Assembly (NCBI RefSeq): GCF_019048525.1 | Contig: NZ_CP077369.1 | Span: forward strand, 2,170,001 to 2,234,000 | Length of the DNA: 64,000 nucleotides | From: Acinetobacter lwoffii | Lineage (GTDB): Bacteria; Pseudomonadota; Gammaproteobacteria; Pseudomonadales; Moraxellaceae | Direction: 5' to 3' | In this document: positions 25,918 to 34,388 of the stretch, piece by piece | How positions within the stretch are numbered: the first letter of the stretch is position 1 | Layout: the number at the start of each line of letters is the position of its first letter | Program-made: the position numbers and the translations under genes | Notes under the pieces: model-generated | The model's input: only the letters and a program-made list of their open reading frames with translations | Told to the model about the DNA's origin: nothing | Databases searched by the model: none

Positions 25918-25947
25918 TTTAAAAGACGCTCCATTTTTGGGGCGTCT
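25918..25947 (+). terminator. tkt terminator
   Basis: AAAAGACGCTCC (25921-25932) pairs, with one G-T pair, with GGGGCGTCTTTT (25939-25950 region) and is followed by a T-rich stretch. Confidence 0.8.
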
Positions 25948-26026
25948 TTTATTTTTTCGCTTTTTAGCGTTGTTTTCATGTGGCAATCGTTAGAAAGTTC
26001 TCCCATAGTCGAAATGAAAGAGTGAG

Positions 26027-26248
26027 ATGAACATGAGCTTGTATGAACAAATTAACGATGAAATTACTTTAATGGATGCAGGCGAACTCAAGTGGATCGG
26101 ACAGGAATTACCTCTTGAAGCGATGGTTGCAGTTGATTTAATGCTGCAAGAATTAGCCGAAGAAAAGGTCATTAAAGTGCGTCGTAAAAATCATGAAAAG
26201 ACGACTGGCCTAAAACAGGTTGATCGTATTCTGGTTGAAAAACTTTAA
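26027..26248 (+). CDS. Conserved small hypothetical protein, 73 aa
   Basis: The product is a small acidic/basic helical protein with LMLQELAEEKVIKVRRKNHEK near the middle. I do not recognise a named domain. The size and charge pattern are those of small regulatory or adaptor proteins found in Acinetobacter, but no function can be assigned. Two ATGs compete: 26027, and 26033 (MSLYEQ). AGTGAG is better spaced for the second, giving 71 residues. A clear terminator follows, so it is a genuine transcription unit. Confidence 0.7.
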   Translation: MNMSLYEQINDEITLMDAGELKWIGQELPLEAMVAVDLMLQELAEEKVIKVRRKNHEKTTGLKQVDRILVEKL

Positions 26249-26260
26249 ACATAATGCATG

Positions 26261-26287
26261 AAAAGTCCCTGATTGGGACTTTTTTTA
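26261..26287 (+). terminator. Terminator after the small hypothetical gene
   Basis: AGTCCC (26264-26269) pairs with GGGACT (26275-26280) across TGATT, followed by a T-run. Confidence 0.85.
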
Positions 26288-26423
26288 TGCCGGATGATTT
26301 TCATCTGACAGGTTGCTTATGAGCACCAGATGAGATAAAGCTAAGTTTAGGCCGCTATAAAAATTCAGCGACCACTATTGAAACGACTTAAATTAAAGAA
26401 ATAAGCCAAAGAAGCAGTTAAAC

Positions 26424-26879
26424 ATGAATATACAGTGCCAGATCCAGATCAAATCTCTAGAGCAAATATCACAGCCGGAATGGCTATTTTTATGGCAAGA
26501 CTATCAACGCTTTTATCAGACCCAAATTTCGGATGAGGTAAGTAAAAATACCTGGGATAAATTAACTAATTATGAGTTAGATTCAATGTACGGTTTTGCG
26601 GCCTTGATTGATGGAAAGGTCGTAGGGATTGTGCATGTCATCGAACATAACAGTAGCTGGACAGTAAGACCCTATGCCTATTTGCAGGATCTATTTACCC
26701 ATCCTGATTATCGCGGACAGGGTGTGGCGCGCAAGCTGATTCAGCATGTCTATCAGGTCGCGCAGCAGCGTAATTGCGACCGGGTTTACTGGCTGACTCA
26801 TGAATTAAACCATCAGGCACAAGCGTTGTATAACAAAGTCGCCAAGAAAACTGGATTCATCCAGTACCGTATGGATTAA
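26424..26879 (+). CDS. GNAT family N-acetyltransferase
   Basis: A 151-residue acetyltransferase of the GNAT fold. The acetyl-CoA pyrophosphate-binding motif A is LFTHPDYRGQGVARKLIQHV (RGQGVA core), preceded by the motif D/C strands GFAALIDGKVVGIVHVI and followed by VYWLTHELNHQAQALYNKVAKKTGF, motif B with the usual Tyr. The acceptor could be a small molecule or a protein and cannot be told. There is no signal peptide. It appears to be monocistronic; it has a weak Shine-Dalgarno (AGAAG) upstream. Confidence 0.9.
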   Translation: MNIQCQIQIKSLEQISQPEWLFLWQDYQRFYQTQISDEVSKNTWDKLTNYELDSMYGFAALIDGKVVGIVHVIEHNSSWTVRPYAYLQDLFTHPDYRGQGVARKLIQHVYQVAQQRNCDRVYWLTHELNHQAQALYNKVAKKTGFIQYRMD

Positions 26880-27008
26880 AGCTCAAAAATTAAAAAAATA
26901 ACTTACAATTTTATCGTTTCATCGCTGCAACAAAACGTTTTATCTTTAGGGCTGTAAACAGTTCCAGATTCTATACACTTAATAACATCCAAAACGTGAG
27001 ATAAAAAC

Positions 27009-27596
27009 ATGAATTTCAAAACATTAGCATTAGGCTTGGCGGTCGCATCTGTAGCAACAGTTTCTATGGCAAAACCAGTGGCCTATACGATTGACCCGAC
27101 TCATTCAGCAACGGTGTTCTCTTGGAGCCACTTTGGTTTCTCTACACCATCTGCAAACTTCAGTGACATCCAGGGTACGATTAATGTTGATAATGTAAAA
27201 CCTGCGAATTCTTCGGTCAATGTGAATATCCCGGTTGCAAGCATTAATACGAATGTGAAAGCGCTGGATGACCATATTAAGACAGCAGAATTTTTTGATG
27301 CTGCCAAATATCCGAATATCACTTTTAAAAGTACTAAAGTTCAGGCTTTAGGCAAAAACAAATACAAAATCACCGGTAACTTAACCGTAAAAGATGTCAC
27401 TAAACCTGTGGTACTGGACGCAGTTTTAAATAAACAAGGCGTGCACCCAATGACAAAATTACAAACGATTGGTTTCAATGCAACCACTTCATTTAACCGT
27501 TCAGCCTTTGGGGTAGGCGGTTATGTTCCAAATGTGGGCGATAAAATTACAGTAAACATTACTACCGAGGCTTCTGTACCTGCTCCGAAAAAATAA
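27009..27596 (+). CDS. YceI-family periplasmic protein
   Basis: The 195-residue precursor has a signal peptide (MNFKTLALGLAVASVATVSMA, cleavage before KPVAY) and the YceI lipocalin-like beta barrel: YTIDPTHSATVFSWSHFGFS at the start, then KTAEFFDAAKYPNITFKST and FNRSAFGVGGYVPNVGDKITV near the end. Family members bind isoprenoids such as ubiquinone precursors and are often induced by base or stress. It is a single gene with a strong terminator shared with the converging amidotransferase gene. Confidence 0.93.
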   Translation: MNFKTLALGLAVASVATVSMAKPVAYTIDPTHSATVFSWSHFGFSTPSANFSDIQGTINVDNVKPANSSVNVNIPVASINTNVKALDDHIKTAEFFDAAKYPNITFKSTKVQALGKNKYKITGNLTVKDVTKPVVLDAVLNKQGVHPMTKLQTIGFNATTSFNRSAFGVGGYVPNVGDKITVNITTEASVPAPKK

Positions 27597-27606
27597 GCAT
27601 GACAAA

Positions 27607-27638
27607 TTAAAAAAGCACCCAATTGGGTGCTTTTTTAT
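27607..27638. terminator. Bidirectional terminator
   Basis: AAAGCACCC (27612-27620) pairs with GGGTGCTTT (27625-27633) around AATT, with A- and T-runs on the two sides. Confidence 0.9.
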
Positions 27639-27643
27639 TACGG

Positions 27644-28360
27644 TTATTTAAGTTGCAGGTTTTCTAAATAATGCATCAATACCGAACTGGCTGCCTGTTC
27701 AAGTGCGGGCGCATAGCTTTGATGATCCACACGCAATGCAGGGATATTGATCTGGGCTTTGCGTAACTCACAGGTATGTCCAATCAGCCATTTTTCTAGA
27801 CTTTCACTGGCCACTTCAGCATGGAATTGTAGTGCTAGAATATTCTGTCCTACCTGAAAAGCCTGATTTGGATAAAGGTCAGAGCTGGCCAGTAATTCTG
27901 CCTGTTCAGGTAGGTCAAATGTATCACCATGCCAATGCAGGACGTCGATATTTTCGAGAGCTTTTAGTGGATTATTTTCAATAGAAGCAAGACTGAGTTT
28001 AGACCAGCCAATTTCCTTCACATCTCCTGGATAGACTCTGGCATCCAATGCAGCAGCAATTAACTGCGCACCTAAACAAATGCCTAAAGTCGGTAAATTC
28101 TTTTCTAAGCGAACTTTAAGTAAGTCTATTTCTTGTTGTAAAAAAGGATAATCCTCTGTTCCATAGACTGCAATCGGGCCACCGAGAATGACCGTTAAGC
28201 CGGAGTGTTCAAAAGCCTTGCTGAGATCATCGATACCAGCTTCGAAATAACGCACACGTAAGCCGAGCTGATAAAAAATATCTTCCCAAGCGCCTAAGTC
28301 TTCAAAAGCCAGATGTTGAATGGCATACACGGTATCGGGGAGGTGGGCTAAGTTCAGCAT
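27644..28360 (-). CDS. Class I glutamine amidotransferase-like protein
   Basis: The 238-residue protein has the class I GATase catalytic elements: the oxyanion/nucleophile elbow LGICLGAQLIA (Cys) and the His/Glu pair in LQFHAEV. The stretch TVILGGPIAVYGTEDYPFL is typical of the GMP-synthase-like GATase group (PF00117). It has no fused synthetase domain and no synthetase neighbour, so it may act as a stand-alone amidase or hydrolase of gamma-glutamyl compounds. Its length is typical of such stand-alone members. The substrate is unknown. Confidence 0.87.
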   Translation of the reverse strand: MLNLAHLPDTVYAIQHLAFEDLGAWEDIFYQLGLRVRYFEAGIDDLSKAFEHSGLTVILGGPIAVYGTEDYPFLQQEIDLLKVRLEKNLPTLGICLGAQLIAAALDARVYPGDVKEIGWSKLSLASIENNPLKALENIDVLHWHGDTFDLPEQAELLASSDLYPNQAFQVGQNILALQFHAEVASESLEKWLIGHTCELRKAQINIPALRVDHQSYAPALEQAASSVLMHYLENLQLK

Positions 28361-28599
28361 AGTTTTTTGATATCAAGAGAATGATTTAATTTAACGTGAA
28401 TCAAAAGCAAAATAAAAGGCTTTATCTACCGATCCTGTGCAAAATAGAAAATAATGAATATCGCTTCGCTATCGGCAACTGTATAAACATTTTTGTGTGA
28501 TCGCTACATGAAGTGGGTCATTTTCCTTTTGTATAGGAAAGAGAGTAGAGTAAGACTGCCGTACTGAATAAAAACAACAAGCCTATCAGGAACAAGGAT

Positions 28600-29241
28600 A
28601 TGCAAAATATACGTTTATATGTCGATAAAAATAGAATCAGCCCTTATGCCATGTCGGTCTATGTTGCCTTAAAAGAAAAGGGTTTAGATTTTCAGGAAAT
28701 CGTGATTGATTTAGATCAGCAGCAACAGAAATCTGCGGCTTATCAAGCCATTTGTCCAAGTGCTAAAGTTCCGTGTTTAATAGTAGATAACTTTAGCCTG
28801 TTTGAATCATGGGCGATCACTGAATACTTGGAAGATGCCTTTCCAGCACCTAATTATCCAGCCTTATATCCTAAGGAAATTTATGCTAGAGCTAAATGTC
28901 GGGCCATACAAGCCTTGGTCAAAACCGATTTTATGCAAATCCGCCAGCAGATGCCTTCCGATTCGGTATTTCATCTAGCAAAAATGTCTATACCTCTTAC
29001 AGCTCCGATCACTGAAGAAATTCAGCGCTTGGTGAATGTGGCAGAATATATGCTGGAGGACATATGGTTGACTGAACACTGGTCAATTGCAGACTTTGAT
29101 CTGGCCTTTATGTTGCATCGTTTGTTGAGCCATCAGGTGAAACTTCCTGTGAAAATAATAGAATATGTCGAGCGTAATTTTAAGCGTGCTTCGGTACAGG
29201 CCTGGCTGGCAGAACATGAAAAAGCTAAAACTTTAATCTAA
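28600..29241 (+). CDS. yfcF: Glutathione S-transferase, YfcF-like
   Basis: The 213-residue protein has a thioredoxin-like N-terminal domain with ISPYAMSVYVALKEKGL, the cis-Pro region AKVPCLIVDN, and the glutathione-binding ESWAITEYLED. A helical C-terminal domain includes MQIRQQMPSDSVF and WSIADFDLAFMLHRL. The order and wording of these motifs resemble E. coli YfcF, which has glutathione transferase and peroxidase activity and contributes to oxidative-stress tolerance. It is cytoplasmic. The Shine-Dalgarno AAGGA lies close upstream of the ATG. Confidence 0.85.
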   Translation: MQNIRLYVDKNRISPYAMSVYVALKEKGLDFQEIVIDLDQQQQKSAAYQAICPSAKVPCLIVDNFSLFESWAITEYLEDAFPAPNYPALYPKEIYARAKCRAIQALVKTDFMQIRQQMPSDSVFHLAKMSIPLTAPITEEIQRLVNVAEYMLEDIWLTEHWSIADFDLAFMLHRLLSHQVKLPVKIIEYVERNFKRASVQAWLAEHEKAKTLI

Positions 29242-29372
29242 TGTCGACTGATAAAACAGTTCATAAAAAACCTACTTAAATAGGTAAAATTCAAGCGTAA
29301 TATGAATCAGAACAAAACTTGAAAAGATGCTGAGGATACAGTCCTCGTTGAATAAGAAGGAGGGAGGGGCCG

Positions 29373-30314
29373 GTGGGGAATTCACATCATCATGAACATA
29401 GTCATGTCGCCGTGACTGCAAAAAATGCCAAAAAATTATCAATAGCGTTGGCATTAACCACGACTTTTTTAATTGTGGAAGTGATTGCTGGTTTTCTAAC
29501 TCAAAGTTTGGCCCTACTTTCTGATGCTGCACATATGTTTACCGATGCTGCTGCACTGGCTATCGCTTTAGTCGCTATCAAAATTGGGCAAAAACCGGCA
29601 GACAATAAACGGACATTTGGTTATCAGCGCTTTGAGATTTTGGCTGCCCTGTTTAATGCCGTGATGCTGTTTGTGGTTGCGATTTATATTTTGTTTGAAG
29701 CTTATCAGCGTTTGAGTTATCCGCCAGAAATCCAGAGCTTGGGCATGATGATCGTGGCCACCTTGGGGCTGTTCATTAACCTGATTTCCATGAAAATTCT
29801 GGTGTCTAGCAGTCAAGAAAGTCTCAATGTCAAAGGCGCTTATCTGGAAGTGCTCAGTGATGCACTGGGATCAGTCGGGGTGATCATTGGGGCGCTGGTG
29901 ATTTATTTGACTGGCTGGATGTGGGTGGATACGCTGATTGCGGTATTGATCGGATTTTGGGTGTTGCCAAGAACCTGGATTTTGCTGAAACAGAGCATCA
30001 ATATTCTGCTTGAAGGTGTGCCGGATGAAATTGATATTGAAAAATTACGCCACGATCTTTTGGCGCTCGAAGGGGTTCAGGACATTCATCAGCTCAAGGT
30101 TTGGGCAATTACCTCCAAAAAAGTCATGCTGACTGTGCATCTGGTTGCGCCGAATGTGGATTATCAGAAACTGCGGCATCAGGCCTTTGAGATGCTCCAC
30201 CATGAGCATCATATTACCGAGATGACCTTGCAGATCGAAGCGGAAGACTGCCCACTAGAACATCGGGGACAATCCTCACATCCGCATTTACATGCCGAAA
30301 GCCATCCACATTGA
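29373..30314 (+). CDS. Cation diffusion facilitator (Zn/Co/Cd exporter)
   Basis: A 313-residue CDF transporter (CzcD/ZitB type) with six membrane segments. It opens with a His-rich cytoplasmic tail (HHHEHSHVAV) and ends with another (HRGQSSHPHLHAESHPH). Metal-site motifs are LLSDAAHMFTDA in TM2 and LEVLSDALGS in TM5. A cytoplasmic ferredoxin-like domain follows (VQDIHQLKVWAI). The start is a GTG at 29373; AAGGAGGGAGG just upstream is an excellent ribosome site, and no in-frame ATG exists nearby. It exports Zn or related metals against toxicity. No metal regulator is adjacent. Confidence 0.93.
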   Translation: MGNSHHHEHSHVAVTAKNAKKLSIALALTTTFLIVEVIAGFLTQSLALLSDAAHMFTDAAALAIALVAIKIGQKPADNKRTFGYQRFEILAALFNAVMLFVVAIYILFEAYQRLSYPPEIQSLGMMIVATLGLFINLISMKILVSSSQESLNVKGAYLEVLSDALGSVGVIIGALVIYLTGWMWVDTLIAVLIGFWVLPRTWILLKQSINILLEGVPDEIDIEKLRHDLLALEGVQDIHQLKVWAITSKKVMLTVHLVAPNVDYQKLRHQAFEMLHHEHHITEMTLQIEAEDCPLEHRGQSSHPHLHAESHPH

Positions 30315-30345
30315 AATTGAATAGTCTCAACCGCAGAAATATTTT

Positions 30346-31323
30346 TTATTTTTTTAAAAGTGAGCGAATCACATCCAGATAACTTGGCGGAGCATCGACA
30401 TACTGACGCTCCCTTAACATCTGATGCATTTTCGCCAGCTTTTGATGCGGCACAGAGGCCATCAAATGATGTTCAATATGATAGTTCACATGAATTGGGG
30501 CTACAAAAGCACGTGCCAGCCAGTCTGCACGGGTGGTGCGGGTATTGCTAAGGGCAGAATGACTGGTTTCTAATCCGGCATGCTCAGCCATGGCTCGGAT
30601 GCGGATGAACAAAGGAAATGGAGTGATATAGGCGAGAGGCCATAATAAATACAGTTTGGGATGCCCACTGGCCCAAAGAGCAGAAAAAATTGCTGCATTT
30701 GAGATGAGCATACCGGAACTGTTCTTAAATAGATTCTTTGCTAACTCTAAATTGCTGCGATCACCACGCGGAATTGGCTTGGGGTCATTGGAAACACTCC
30801 ATTCCAGTAATTCAAGATCCATCAATATCCGACCAGCGAGAAATTTAAGCCCAGATTGCCCATTCAGGTCACGGAAGAATTTCCTGAATAGTGAGCTTTG
30901 AGTAATAGGGAAATTCTTCACCAACCCCAAGTCAGGATCATCAGGCTGCGAGGTTTTAGCATGATGTTTCAAATGGTAAGGACGATACTTGCTGACATCA
31001 TTCCAGATCGGGCGTGCACAGAGCCAATCAGTCAGATGGGTATTTAACCATTTGGTTTTGAACAGGCTATGGTGCGAGGCATCATGCATCAAAATAGCCA
31101 TCGCAAGCTGGCGTCCAGCAAGAATAGCCAATGCCAATGCACATATCAGTATTTTTCCCCACGTAGGTAAATATTCCCAGCTATAGGCTACCGTGCCAAA
31201 GGTCATGACAATTACAGTCCAGGTTGAACCTACTGCCCAGGCACCGTGCAAGTTTGAGGTCGTGGTGAGTTCTTTAATTTCATCACGACTAAAAAGTTCT
31301 GTGACACTGACCTTGCTGTTCAT
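30346..31323 (-). CDS. Fatty acid desaturase (membrane di-iron)
   Basis: A second desaturase, 325 residues, distinct from the one at 9.1 kb. The His boxes are LMHDASHHSLF, PYHLKHHAKT and VNYHIEHHLMASVPH, the last with the family's typical spacing to the C-terminus. Two pairs of hydrophobic segments surround the first box and precede the third. Some relatives act on acyl lipids, others on carotenoids or sphingolipids; the substrate here is not shown. It lies 93 bases downstream of a PaaX-type regulator gene, in the same orientation, so the two may be one unit. No reductase or ferredoxin is adjacent. Confidence 0.88.
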   Translation of the reverse strand: MNSKVSVTELFSRDEIKELTTTSNLHGAWAVGSTWTVIVMTFGTVAYSWEYLPTWGKILICALALAILAGRQLAMAILMHDASHHSLFKTKWLNTHLTDWLCARPIWNDVSKYRPYHLKHHAKTSQPDDPDLGLVKNFPITQSSLFRKFFRDLNGQSGLKFLAGRILMDLELLEWSVSNDPKPIPRGDRSNLELAKNLFKNSSGMLISNAAIFSALWASGHPKLYLLWPLAYITPFPLFIRIRAMAEHAGLETSHSALSNTRTTRADWLARAFVAPIHVNYHIEHHLMASVPHQKLAKMHQMLRERQYVDAPPSYLDVIRSLLKK

Positions 31324-31416
31324 TCTTCTGCCTATATTTAGTTCTTATTGCTTTATTCAATATATTTGGATGAAATATTACAGTCAATTTATTTTTGTGT
31401 ATAAAAAAGAAATAAA

Positions 31417-32205
31417 TTAGACCCCTTGGTCTTTAAAATAGTGTTGCCATAAAAGTTGACCCTGTTTTTCTAATTTGCGGACCGCGAGCTCAAATTGTTG
31501 TCGGGCATCTGTGTCTATCCATTCTGCAGGAAGCAAAGGATCAGCACGTAAACTAAACAGGGCAGACTTACCTAGATAAAAGGCACTTTTTGCAGCATCT
31601 GCTAAAGTCAGATTTTGGTAATTTTCAAACCAGTCGTTGATAGCATGCTGTACTGCATGATAGGTCTGATGTAGCTCTTCGATATCCCATAAATCACGAA
31701 CTTCGGTTTCACTTTCCAGTTGACTGACTTGGAAAAAACGTGCGTCAGGATCTAATCCAAACTGGATTACAGCTGTTTTTAATGGACTTAGGTTTAGCGT
31801 TAAATTATCGGGACGAATAAAAACATTTTGCTCTAGTTCCTGAAAACCATAATAACGCAGCGCTTTTTCTCTTTTAGATAAGGCAGTACGGTCTACACGT
31901 CCCAAAGTGCCGGTATAGACCAATACATATTTTCCGTTCCATGTGGTCGCCGTTTGCATATCAGGGTGTTTGTTTAAGCTGATAAAAGAAGTATCGAATT
32001 TTTTCTCTAGCAATTGATATACGCCGCGCTCTACAGCTTGAATGACATTTTCCTGATTTAATCGGGCTACAGCGACACGGATACCATTGTCAGATATACC
32101 CAATAATTCAGCAGCAGTTAATATCCGCTTAATAGACAGGGTGGAGTTTTTAGAAGCGTAGAGAAGGTCTAAAACAAGATGACGTGCATTCAGTTTATAA
32201 GTCAT
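31417..32205 (-). CDS. PaaX-family-like transcriptional regulator
   Basis: The 262-residue protein has an N-terminal winged-helix region (SIKRILTAAELLGISDNGIRVAVARLNQENVIQ) and continues with ERGVYQLLEKK and a long C-terminal helical part, the plan of PaaX-type repressors. PaaX itself senses phenylacetyl-CoA; no paa genes are in this window, so the ligand here is probably another acyl-CoA or is unknown. Its position directly upstream of the desaturase gene suggests it controls that gene or itself. The assignment is by overall pattern, not by a single diagnostic motif. Confidence 0.72.
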   Translation of the reverse strand: MTYKLNARHLVLDLLYASKNSTLSIKRILTAAELLGISDNGIRVAVARLNQENVIQAVERGVYQLLEKKFDTSFISLNKHPDMQTATTWNGKYVLVYTGTLGRVDRTALSKREKALRYYGFQELEQNVFIRPDNLTLNLSPLKTAVIQFGLDPDARFFQVSQLESETEVRDLWDIEELHQTYHAVQHAINDWFENYQNLTLADAAKSAFYLGKSALFSLRADPLLPAEWIDTDARQQFELAVRKLEKQGQLLWQHYFKDQGV

Positions 32206-32356
32206 GAAACGATATCGTAATTAAAAGAATTGAAAGTTTTGAAGTTTATTTACAATAGCACTTTGTCATGAATAACCCAAAAAAATGTCAGGGTGAAAGA
32301 GAATGAATAAGTGATTTGAGATATGCATTTTATTAATAAATTTTTTTCAAACACAA

Positions 32357-32390
32357 TAAAAAAACCCTTATCTTTCGATAAGGGTTTTTC
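32357..32390 (-). terminator. tRNA-Gly terminator
   Basis: AAAACCCTTATC pairs with GATAAGGGTTTT around TTTC. Transcribed on the minus strand it ends in a long U-run, about 7 bases after the tRNA's CCA end. Confidence 0.87.
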
Positions 32391-32396
32391 GTATTC

Positions 32397-32472
32397 TGGA
32401 GCGGGAAAGGAGACTCGAACTCCCGACCCCAACCTTGGCAAGGTTATGCTCTACCAACTGAGCTATTCCCGC
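32397..32472 (-). tRNA. glyV: tRNA-Gly (anticodon GCC)
   Basis: A 76-base cloverleaf on the minus strand. The acceptor stem GCGGGAA/TTCCCGC has discriminator U and an encoded CCA. The D-arm is GCTC...GAGC. The anticodon stem-loop reads TAACC-TTGCCAA-GGTTG with GCC at the anticodon position, and the T-arm is GGGAG-TTCGAGT-CTCCT. All stems pair. It has its own promoter and terminator. The symbol follows E. coli usage and is only a label. Confidence 0.97.
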
Positions 32473-32482
32473 AATGAGGTGA

Positions 32483-32510
32483 ATTATAGAGAATTCCACA
32501 GCAGTGTCAA
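32483..32510 (-). promoter_or_regulatory. Consensus sigma-70 promoter of tRNA-Gly
   Basis: Read on the minus strand: TTGACA (32510-32505), a 16-base spacer, then TATAAT (32488-32483), 10 bases before the first tRNA base. Both hexamers are perfect consensus. Confidence 0.92.
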
Positions 32511-32534
32511 CTCTCTATAAATCTGTTTGATTAA

Positions 32535-33956
32535 TTAATCAGCACGGCGCCAAACCGTACCTTGACGGGTATCCTCAAGAACAACACCTTGATCAAGTAA
32601 AGATTGACGAATCTCATCCGCACGTGCGAATTCTTTGGCTTTCTTGGCATCCTGACGCTGTTGAATTAAATCTTCAATTTGTTCAGGTGACAACCCTAGA
32701 GCTTCCTGACCAATGTCAGACTTGAGGAACTCTTCTACATCCTGCTGTACCAGACCGAGAATATTGGTCAGGTGACGTAAAGTTGCATAATAAATCGCTG
32801 CCTGTTCCGCATTTTCTTCTTTCACGGCACGATTCAGTTCTTTATTGATTTCGAACAATACCGCAATCGCTTCAGGCGTATTGAAATCATCACACATAGC
32901 GGTATTAAAACGTTCAACAAAAGCCTCATCCAGAGTTTCAATCAGATGATCACCATAAACCGCCTGATAGGTTTTAAACGAGTGATAGAAACGAGATAAG
33001 GTATTTTTTGCTTCTTTTAAAGCAACATCCGAGTAATTCACCGGGCTACGATAATGGGAAGAAACAATGAAATAACGCACCACTTCCGGATGGAATTTTT
33101 CAATCACGTCGCGAATAGTGAAGAAATTGCCTAAAGACTTCGACATTTTCTCGCCATCGACATTAATAAATCCGGCATGCATCCAGTAATTGACATACTG
33201 TTCACCAGTAGAAGCTTCAGATTGTGCAATTTCATTTTCATGGTGCGGGAAGGTCAAATCAGCACCGCCGCCATGAATATCGAAATGATTGCCTAGGCAG
33301 CAGGTCGACATTGCTGAACATTCAATATGCCAACCCGGACGGCCATTGCCCCAAGGAGATGCCCATGACGGTTCATTTTCCTTGGCATGTTTCCACAGTA
33401 CAAAGTCAAACGGGTGTTTCTTTTCGACTTCAACATCGACACGTTCAGACGCGCCGGCTTGCATATCTTCTAATTTACGGCCAGACAGACGACCATATTT
33501 GGCAAACTTCTCGACCTCAAAGTAGACATCGCCATTATTGGAAGGATAAGCCGTACCTTTGTCGACCAGGTTGCCGATCATATCTTGCATCTGATCGATA
33601 TAATCTGTTGCTTTAGGTGCAACATCAGGTGCAAGGCAGCCCAGTTTGGCAAAGTCTTCATTCATCGCATCAATAAAGCGACCTGTTAATTCTGAGATAC
33701 TTTCGCCATTTTCATTGGCACGTTTAATAATTTTGTCGTCAATATCCGTAATATTACGCACATATTTGACTTTCCAGCCTTGGCTACGCAGGAAGCGGAT
33801 AATATAGTCAAATGCAACCACTGTACGTGCATGTCCAATATGACAGTAGTCATAAACCGTCATTCCACAGACATACAGGTCAATCTGACCTTCAACACGA
33901 GGTACGAATTCTACTTTTTTGCGTTGCTCTGAGTTATATAGAACAAATGGTTGCAT
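32535..33956 (-). CDS. cysS: Cysteinyl-tRNA synthetase
   Basis: CysS charges tRNA-Cys with cysteine. The 473-residue class I synthetase is of normal length. It has the zinc Cys in [15 protein letters not shown], which also contains the HIGH signature (near residue 36), and further zinc ligands in IECSAM and [15 protein letters not shown]. The KMSKS loop is [12 protein letters not shown] (near residue 269), and a C-terminal helical anticodon-binding part includes [12 protein letters not shown]. It is a single gene upstream of the tRNA-Gly gene on the same strand. Confidence 0.97.
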   Translation of the reverse strand: MQPFVLYNSEQRKKVEFVPRVEGQIDLYVCGMTVYDYCHIGHARTVVAFDYIIRFLRSQGWKVKYVRNITDIDDKIIKRANENGESISELTGRFIDAMNEDFAKLGCLAPDVAPKATDYIDQMQDMIGNLVDKGTAYPSNNGDVYFEVEKFAKYGRLSGRKLEDMQAGASERVDVEVEKKHPFDFVLWKHAKENEPSWASPWGNGRPGWHIECSAMSTCCLGNHFDIHGGGADLTFPHHENEIAQSEASTGEQYVNYWMHAGFINVDGEKMSKSLGNFFTIRDVIEKFHPEVVRYFIVSSHYRSPVNYSDVALKEAKNTLSRFYHSFKTYQAVYGDHLIETLDEAFVERFNTAMCDDFNTPEAIAVLFEINKELNRAVKEENAEQAAIYYATLRHLTNILGLVQQDVEEFLKSDIGQEALGLSPEQIEDLIQQRQDAKKAKEFARADEIRQSLLDQGVVLEDTRQGTVWRRAD

Positions 33957-34388
33957 AGCTGTTCAAAAGACTTCAAATAAAAGGATGAATCATCTTAACC
34001 TAAGCATAATTATTCATAAAGATAAAAGCGTAAAAAGCCTCAGTTATTTAGGGGAGTTAGGCAACAAGAGTGATTTAGGAAGAAGAGGTTTAGGAAGTGA
34101 AATGGCGATATTGAGCTTACATTTTCAGAGGCAGTGTTTGCCAGTATGATTGAATTATATTTGAATGAGTCTGGTCTGATTTGAATCAAACCTATTTTGG
34201 ATAGCGTAAGCGTGTTCCCCTAAAAAATAAAAATAAGTACATTCTATAGTTTTAAAAATGGAGCGAATGTAGAGGTGGAGATACCAGATTGCGCAAGTTG
34301 AATACAATCTGAATATATTAAAAATCCGTCGAATCTTCTACATTTAGAAAGCTTACAATTGCATAGCTATGCTAAAATTGCGAAAATT
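33957..34388. other. Intergenic region between cysS and kdsD
   Basis: 432 bases containing the divergent promoters of cysS and the kdsD-lpt operon. A frame of 76 codons (33919-34149, plus) begins inside cysS antisense and has no ribosome site, so it is not called. AT-rich stretches near 34220-34345 and a TATGCTAAAAT stretch near 34368 could be promoter elements, but none is strong. Confidence 0.5.

Noticed and set aside
32323..32520. Plus-strand frame containing GAGKETRTPDPNLGK
   Set aside because: It is the reverse side of the tRNA-Gly gene; such peptides are a common annotation artefact.
33919..34149. 76-codon plus-strand frame near cysS
   Set aside because: It begins inside cysS antisense, lacks a ribosome site and has no recognisable protein pattern.
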